Source: Nyssa sinensis
Taxonomy: Eukaryota; Streptophyta; Magnoliopsida; Cornales; Nyssaceae
Assembly: GCA_008638375.1 (NCBI GenBank)
Contig: CM018052.1
Coordinates: 12,190,506-12,254,505 of the forward strand
Direction: 5' to 3'
DNA length: 64,000 bases
Position numbers and translations under genes: made by a program. Positions within the stretch are counted from its first letter, which is position 1, and each line of letters starts with the position of its first letter. The notes under the pieces were generated by a model that saw only the letters and a program-made list of their open reading frames with translations, was not told the DNA's origin and did no database searches. This document shows, in pieces, positions 60,824-64,000 of the stretch.

Positions 60824-62012
60824 GGAACACTTTTGTGTATATATGTACAAAGATATGTATATAAGTGTAAATCTGATTTGGCCTCTCCCCAAAGTGGCCA
60901 ATGGACAAGCATGCAACACCTCATCCATGCATCACCCTATGCCCCTAGGCCATCATGCCTATGCACCCTAGATCATCATGCCTACACACCACATGATGAC
61001 CTCTCCTCCAACCAAAATACATGCAAATTAATCATGAGGTTGAGAGGTGTATTGAACAAGGAAAATCTGATTTTTTTTATGAAAATCTTCATATATGCAT
61101 GGAAGAAAATCAGATCTGTATAGAGAGCTTTGTGCACTGATCTATAGAGAGAGAGAGTCCTAGAGAGAGAGTGAGATGATGGTGTCCATGGCTTGTGTAT
61201 ACAACTTTGTATGCATGTATATGTGGAGCAATGGGTGTAACCATGGAGATGCCCTATGAAGGACAAAGGAGGAACTGAGGGGCACTACTGGATCTGAACA
61301 AACACCACCACCAAGCCTGAACCGAGCCATTGAGGAGGAAGCCACTGTCTAAAAAGGTAAACACTAAAGTTACCAAATTTTCTGTTTTGATTTATTGGCA
61401 CTGTTCTGATAATTTTTAGACCATAAAAACTGAATATAGATGTTACTGTGAGGCTTGGGAGGGTTATAGAACCACTGAGAGGGTCGAATAGGCATTAAAA
61501 ACCTAGAGCCGTGACCCAACCGCCATGGATGGAGCTCCCTGTAGCAGGTCTGAAATGACCTCAACCGAACTGAGTTTTGATGGTCTAGAACTGATCTAGA
61601 CACTGAGAGGGTTTCAAATATCACCAACCGCGACCCCAACACTTGGGTATAAGCCCTCAAAACCGAAGCTATTGCTTTCGGCCATGGAACCCAAACTCGA
61701 AAATAGGCTCTTAAACTGAAATTTATAAATGGGATATTGATCCCCATGGACACACGGTCACAACGAACCAAACCGTGTGCGATTTGGTTGAGGAATAAGG
61801 CCATACGGCCGAACTGAAACCCCCCATGATAATCGATTAAACAGAGCTTCAACCGTAGATTCGAGGCACCAAACCGATGCCAAATTGATGGCTTGACTCC
61901 CAGGAATCGATCGGAACCAAAAACAGTAGGAATCCGCACCTGAAATGGCACGAAATAGAGAACAATGGGGACTGGGAATTAGGGCAACAGTGCACTGGTT
62001 GGTGAAGAAGAC

Positions 62013-62037
62013 GACGAGTCGACCGAGTCGACTCGTC
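62013..62037. repeat. CG-rich inverted repeat in LTR L
   Basis: GACGAGTCGA, loop CCGAG, TCGACTCGTC: a perfect 10-bp stem rich in CG dinucleotides. Confidence 0.7.
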
Positions 62038-62544
62038 CAACACGCCTAAACCCACTGAACCGACTCGGACACGTGTCTGTCCACGAGCGTGCCACCGAAT
62101 TAATAGGACGGTGTCGTTTTGGGCTTACCTGATTGGTTTTAAATCAAATCCTGTCTGTTTGGTCCCTCGGATAAGAAATTGAAATCGGATTTTGGGCATA
62201 ACCTAAACGAGGATAGGAAGGAAATTGGGGATAACTGGATTATTATATTCCGGTTTTCTGAAGGGAATTAAACCGGTTGGTTTTCTGAGTTTTGGACCGG
62301 TTCAATTTCTGAACCCCTGAACCCTCTGGTCTGAACCCTAATTTTCTGAATTTATACTTAACCCCCCAAATATTTCTAAAAATTACGGATTAACCCCCAC
62401 TAATTTGGGAAATTGTACTGTGGCCCAGAACATTGAGAAATTATTCATTTAAGCCCCTGGAAAATTAATTAAATAATAAAATAATTATTTAATTATTTTA
62501 TTAAATAGGTAAAATTACAATTTTACCCCTAGACATTAAATATG

Positions 62545-63720
62545 TCAAACGGAGTCCAAATTAAGTAAATAAATAGTGTATTTTCACTATTTCAAGTATT
62601 CTGGACTCAATGGTACAGTCCAAATTGGGAAATTATGTACCGAAAAATACAGACACGTAGGTGTAAATTACTGTACTGCCCCTGATAGTACCCGAACCCA
62701 AATAAAAATAAAAGACAGTCTATTTTGACTATGTCGGGCGTTCTGAACTCAACAGTGAGGTCCGTCTAACGAACCGAAGTCCCGAAAAATACAGACACAT
62801 AAAGTGTAAATGACCGTACTGCCCCTAATAATTCCTAGGGTCAATTGAACATAACAGATAGTCCAACTTAATTATGTCGGACACTCTGGACCCAATGGTG
62901 AGGTTCATTTTATGAACTGACGTGCCGAAAAATATGACACGTGAAATTACCAAATTACCCCTGATACCGTACGAGACTTAAACAAAGTCCGATTGGGACG
63001 AAACTGATACCAGTAGGAGCCCAGACACTAGTGAGACTGTATACTTGATTAGATGACGAATCGGGGTCAGAATTACACAAAACGTAAAATGACCAAAATA
63101 CCCCTGAGCACTATAAGTGCAAAGTAGAGGTCGAATAAAGGTCAAACTGATCTGATAAATTATCATAGGGATAAATAAGACTCCGAGACAGTCAACGCGT
63201 AAAACGAGAAATGACCGATGTGTCCCGACGATCTAAAACAGATACCAAATGAAGTCCAAGGGACTTACAAATTTATACATGAGATATATGGGACGTTCTG
63301 AGGACCATGATAGGGTCCGGGGCAAAAATGACAAAATTACCATTTTGCCCCTAAGACTAAATAAGTACCCAACTGATACCGATTAGAGTCTAAAAGACTT
63401 AGAACTTCATGTATACGATATATGGGATATTCTAAGAACCACGACTGGGTCCGGGGCAAGAATGACAAAATTACCATTTTGCCCTATGGTTAAAATGAGA
63501 ACCTAACTGATACCGATTGGAGTCCAAAGGACGTAGAACTTTATATTTAAGATATAAAGACTATTCGGAGGGCCTTGACATGGCCCGGGGCAAGAGTGAT
63601 AAAATGACCGTTTTGCCCCTAAGGTTGAATAAGTGATTGACTGATAACGATTAAAGTCCAAATGACTTAGGTTATAATCCTGATGTCTGCTAAGCCTAAT
63701 TTAAGAATAAAATGGCCCGG
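62545..63720 (+). repeat. Tandem LTR module array (131-145 bp units) in LTR L
   Basis: Unit starts near 62545, 62690, 62832, 62968, 63110, 63241, 63375, 63509 and 63643. The last three intervals are 134 bp each. Each unit carries, in order, an 'a-ccgatt-gagtc' phrase, a 'ttctgga-ccatggt-aggtcc' phrase, and a 'aaaatgaccaaaatacccct' phrase. Divergence falls towards the right. Confidence 0.75.
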
Positions 63721-64000
63721 ATAAAACCCGATGAGAGGGCGATAGGCTACTAGGCTATCTTAGGTAAACCGATAGATACCTAAGATGACAAATGAGACCT
63801 GAATGGATGAGTTCTGATCTGGATATGATTGATGATTATTGTTCAGGATATACATGGAGATGCTTGACGTATCTGGAGGTTATCGGATTGTTTACGCATG
63901 GAGATAACCGTAACAGTTTGTGAGTAACCTGGAACTTCTGACTTGGTGTATAAGTACACCGTCTAGTTACTGTATTTTGATTTACTGCACTGTTTTGTAT

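Larger units (their letters stand above)
60337..64000 (+). repeat. LTR L (plus strand, continues past window)
   Basis: Starts TGTAACACCCCGAC inside the coding frame of K and runs to the window edge, so it is at least 3.66 kb. It has an antisense tRNA-like unit 0.4 kb from its start, TA-rich sequence (60835-60865), a CG-rich palindrome (62013-62037), and about nine units of the LTR module (62545-63720). A GATTGGAC-type body with TACCCC/TTTTGCCCC phrases marks the group. No interior or primer site is reached. Confidence 0.7.

Noticed and set aside
61370..61951. 193-codon minus-strand frame, the longest outside known pol genes
   Set aside because: Inside LTR L, antisense, no recognisable domain, and LTRs of this group often have long open antisense frames in GC-richer parts.
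62545..63720. CRISPR-like periodic repeats
   Set aside because: Units are whole 131-145 bp diverged tandem copies without constant repeat and unique spacers, in a plant LTR.

Overview
This window is plant nuclear heterochromatin-type DNA made almost entirely of nested, mostly dead LTR retrotransposons. I find no host gene that could be intact. A plant origin is indicated by Ty3/gypsy elements of Tekay/Del type (long 2.2-3 kb LTRs, tRNA-iMet primer sites, integrase ending in a chromodomain-like tail), by a Tat/Ogre-type gag-protease, and by a captured fragment of a plant Hsp110-type (HSP70-14/15-like) gene. Species cannot be told.

Layout. I name the elements A-L. E (1-7124, minus) is an old deletion derivative running off the left edge. 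D (about 7568-47599, minus) is an old host element cut apart by later insertions. B (7948-28619, minus; target duplication TATAT) sits in the left LTR of D. Inside the left LTR of B sit A (8255-16222, plus; TCCAT), a non-autonomous element without coding capacity, and F (16472-19630, plus; CTATA), a solo LTR. C (30246-41646, plus; GATAG) is a complete-length gag-pol element inserted in the integrase region of D. Right of D are a poorly resolved stretch (47600-50561), solo LTR H (50562-54073, minus) holding a truncated LTR I (51637-54018), LTR J (54096 to about 57050, plus), Tat-type element K (57051-60336, plus) and the start of another long LTR, L (60337 to the right edge, plus).

Workings. 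C still has a single uninterrupted frame from gag to the end of integrase, and K a single frame from gag through protease, but they carry 12 and 15 premature stops and no frameshift. The stops are nearly all TAG or TGA, as expected from C-to-T decay of methylated CAG and CGA codons. B and D also have frameshifts and have each lost one integrase catalytic acid. A, and in part E, could only have moved with proteins supplied in trans.

Most unusual observations: (1) antisense tRNA-like units (A box, B box and T-run) inside LTRs of B, J and L; (2) a hairpin just before the polypurine tract whose stem changes by paired substitutions between A, B and C/D while the GGA loop stays; (3) the Hsp110 fragment carried inside both LTRs of A; (4) a 131-145 bp module repeated about nine times in LTR L and two to three times in other LTRs; (5) a protease/RT deletion junction shared by D and E, and a probable 1.7 kb inversion within D.
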